Positions 61,666-64,000 of a DNA stretch of 64,000 bases are shown piece after piece (within the stretch, counting starts at the first letter, position 1; each line of letters opens with the position of its first letter). Below the pieces are notes generated by a model. The model was not told the DNA's origin and made no database searches. It saw nothing but the letters and a program-made list of their open reading frames with translations. The stretch comes from Sipunculus nudus (Eukaryota; Annelida; Sipuncula; Golfingiida; Sipunculidae). Location of the stretch: positions 12,938,882 through 13,002,881 of the forward strand of contig CM049317.1 in the NCBI GenBank assembly GCA_026874595.1. The letters run 5' to 3'. The position numbers and the translations under genes were made by a program.

Positions 61666-62490
61666 ACGAAAACACGTACTAGGCGTCACGAGATTCCTTT
61701 CCTGAGAAGACAACACACGAGATTATCCTGTAAAAATGCCCTTTAGCCTAAACTAAAGTAGATATACAGATATTCCGCCGATTTTGTGTACAGTATACTC
61801 CGTTCCATGACCCATGGTCCATCCGTTTTTTGCGAGAGAAAAAAGTGAAGTGACATGTTATCACAAATCTTACAAATTGGGGTAGAAGAAACATCCACCT
61901 AATTCTCCACCATAGATATAAAACTGTACCTTGCATGTTGTTTTCACAATCGATTTTCTTCTGAAATGTGAGAATCAGTCTACATACTTTGCGACAGTTT
62001 CTGGAAGTGGTGCTTGTAAACAAGGGGTCAAGGACGGTGGCCTGGATTGGCTGGAAGAGTTCATTTTACGAGAGGGGGTGAAATGGTTTTATGTTGTTCC
62101 AGTGCTGTGGTATCACTTGTAGCTGGTGTTGTTGGCTGAGCTGAATGTAAATGATAATATCTAGATTGATTAAACCAAACTTATATAGTGAAAACTTAGT
62201 TAGCAGAGGTATAAATGTACGATTTATGTGAGGATAATAAATATAATAAATGTTCACTGGAACAAGCATATATGCTAACTATATATAGGCCCAACCTTCC
62301 TCCGGGGTGAGGGACGTTTGTGAGAAGTAATAGTTGCTCAGTTGTAAGCCTTTAAAATAGTTTAATCAGGCATATTATAAGCAGAATATACCTAGCCCAT
62401 TCAATAAAAAAATCATACTTGTAATCAATATGTAGGCCTATTTTATTAACATTAAGTTTGTGCATAGAGAAATTTAATGAGACATTGATG

Positions 62491-62492
62491 AA

Positions 62493-62534
<42 letters not shown>

Positions 62535-62536
62535 GT
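62491..62536 (+). repeat. (AT)n microsatellite
   Basis: About 45 bases of AT dinucleotides with one G interruption. Confidence 0.85.
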
Positions 62537-62679
62537 ATTTTCTCATATATTATGACCATATTCCATGATATTTAACGGTCAGATTAACCTACCCTTGAAT
62601 ATTTATAAATTTCTATTCACCGATATGACGCAAAGTAGGCTTGACTGTATCTCAACAATCTCTTATTAATCCTATTCAG

Positions 62680-62849
62680 AGCTGTCGTCGATAAAGTTAG
62701 CCACATCTGACATCCTGGAGGCAAAACAACTTGTAACATTCCTGACCAAAGAGGTCGCGGCGCACCCTCCAGGCACCACGAGCAAGGACCTGACACCCCC
62801 ACCCAAGTTGTCGTTTGGCACAGTCGAGCTATGGTTCCCGCATGACAAA
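62680..62849 (+). CDS. Possible single plus-strand exon of an unidentified neighbouring gene
   Basis: 170 nt with a good acceptor (tcttattaatcctattcag) and a donor AAA|GTAGGC. The frame gives LSSIKLATSDILEAKQLVTF, LTKEVAAHPPG, then TPPPKLSFGTVELWFPHDK. Codon choice is GC-rich at third positions (CTG, ATC, GAG, GTC, GCG), unlike the AT-rich surroundings, and the amphipathic start looks helical. No family is recognised and no partner exon is found to the right edge, so a transposon origin is equally possible. The opposite strand also has a 114-codon open frame here, judged less coding-like. Confidence 0.35.
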
Positions 62850-63155
62850 GTAGGCCTACGTATATCCCAACCTGACCCGAATATGTTTTTTTCATGTATA
62901 TCCAGATAGTTCTTACTTGTTCGAGCAAAATAAAAATGTCCGGGACCAATACCGCATGCATATTAATTTTAGGTCCGAAAAAGTATCGGCCAACACCGGG
63001 TGAATATGGCCATTTAATTCTGCTTCATGGAACCGGGCCCTCTGCTATTGTATTATATTAAAGTTTCATACATTCTACTGGCTTTTGTTTTTATTTATTC
63101 AGGTAAGATATGCTCCTATAATTTTATTTGAAAGAGGGGGAAGCACTTTTTAAGG

Positions 63156-63183
63156 GGGTGGGGTGGGGGGGGGGGGGGGGGGT
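63156..63183 (+). repeat. Poly-G tract
   Basis: About 23 G after ggggtgggg, followed by ttctgtgtgtgtgg. Confidence 0.85.
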
Positions 63184-63469
63184 TCTGTGTGTGTGGTGGA
63201 GGGGCCTTGTTGAGCCAAGTGTTTATTTTTGGTGATAATAGGGTAATCCGTGATTAAAATTCTTGTTATTTTGAAAAAGTTTTAGGGAAAAATTTATTTT
63301 AACATATTCTGTATATTTTCTCTCTCGAGTTGTCAAGAGACTGCTGCCTTTCCCAAAATTCACCTGCAGGTTAGAGGGACGTATTTCCAAGCCCTATGGG
63401 CCTATATTATCATACAAGGTGCACATGTTGGGTGCACTGGAAAGTTTTTTTTCTATCGGAAGTTTGGCA

Positions 63470-63902
63470 TCATGTTATACATCAAACTCAAGATCAACAC
63501 CTGGAATTTTATTTAATTCAAGAAGAACAGGGGGTTTAGTATCTCGTTTTTCCGCTAGAGACCAGCTTCTGAAGGTTACAATAGTGCACCACAGATGTCG
63601 CCACCTGCCGAGCCATGTCCACCCCACAATCACTGACACATTCAATCTCCTTAAAAAACACAAAAATCATGACTTCCTCTGAGAAAAAATATATGTTATG
63701 CATCAAATTCAAGATCAATCCCTAAAATTTTATTTTATTCATGAAAAACAGGGGATCCTTATCTCGTTTTTTAATTCGGCTGGAAGTTTACTATATTCCA
63801 TCACAGATGTCGCAACCTGCCGAGCCATGCCCACACCATCAGCACTGACACATTCGGTCTCCTCAAACAGCACACAAATGTATGACTACTTCTGAATTTT
63901 TT
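63470..63902 (+). repeat. Tandem duplication, two units of about 220 bp
   Basis: Unit 1 begins atgttatacatcaaactcaa (63,472) and unit 2 atgttatgcatcaaattcaa (63,692). Both continue with tcaagatcaa, 'cctggaatttta/cctaaaatttta', an 'aacaggggg...tatctcgttttt' line, cacagatgtcgc, acctgccgagccatg and cactgacacattc. The two are about 80% alike. Overlapping frames on both strands are shadows of the repeat. Confidence 0.8.
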
Positions 63903-64000
63903 TTAAAGTGTCCTTTCTCTCACCATCTGAAACCAATATACATTTAATCATTCATATAATACCCCACATTCTCTGCTGCCTACAGTATTTAATGCCTTCT

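Noticed and set aside
63419-63895. Plus and minus frames of 60-87 codons at the right edge
   Set aside because: They follow the two units of the tandem duplication and are not conserved between them in frame.
1-64000. CRISPR arrays, bacterial operons, rRNA genes and viral genomes
   Set aside because: None seen; the window is eukaryotic intron-rich DNA, and the direct repeats present are satellites, microsatellites or transposon cores.

Overview
The window looks like nuclear DNA from a marine invertebrate, most likely a bivalve mollusc. It is AT-rich, full of decayed retroelements, microsatellites and hairpin-ended repeats, and its few coding segments are short exons in kilobase-scale introns with canonical GT-AG borders. 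There are no bacterial-type operons. Most long open frames are chance frames or transposon remnants. The species is inferred, not proven.

The main result is one minus-strand gene that fills almost the whole window. I assembled 16 coding exons, from a signal-peptide exon at 61,491-61,449 down to 454-259. All joints agree in phase, and together they give 1,973 nt (657 codons plus 2 nt) with no stop. The gene runs off the left edge. The product is a secreted, cysteine-rich protein: signal peptide, D1, WSC1, WSC2, D2, WSC3, WSC4 (first half). Each WSC domain is built from two exons with phases 1-2-1. Each D module, a domain I cannot name with confidence, is built from four exons with phases 1-1, 1-2, 2-1, 1-1. 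The order D-W-W-D-W-W means a six-exon block was duplicated. A TATA-like box and three CRE-like sites on a 12-bp period lie just upstream of the start.

The introns hold the rest. From the left: intron 15 (about 25 kb) contains two hairpin-ended family A elements (3.99-5.63 and 6.24-7.64 kb), a decayed L1/Tx1-like LINE (7.8-11.0 kb), a family B array (12.1-18.1 kb) interrupted by a TIR element (15.45-17.35 kb), a LINE fragment (22.0-22.4 kb) and a broken Ty3/Gypsy element (23.1-25.3 kb). Intron 10 holds a third family A copy and intron 7 another family B copy. Intron 5 holds a CpG-rich block (44.5-45.4 kb), a 162-bp-unit repeat (46.0-46.9 kb), a jockey/CR1-like LINE on the minus strand (49.1-47.65 kb) and a decayed cysteine-rich reading frame (51.5-50.05 kb). 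Intron 4 holds the inverted partner of the 162-bp-unit repeat and a 165-bp triplicate. Intron 1 holds a 1.4-kb (CTA)n array. Right of the gene are one plausible plus-strand exon (62.68-62.85 kb) and a tandem duplication (63.47-63.90 kb).

All calls come from reading the sequence. Exon borders rest on phase agreement, splice motifs and paralogy between modules, without transcript data.
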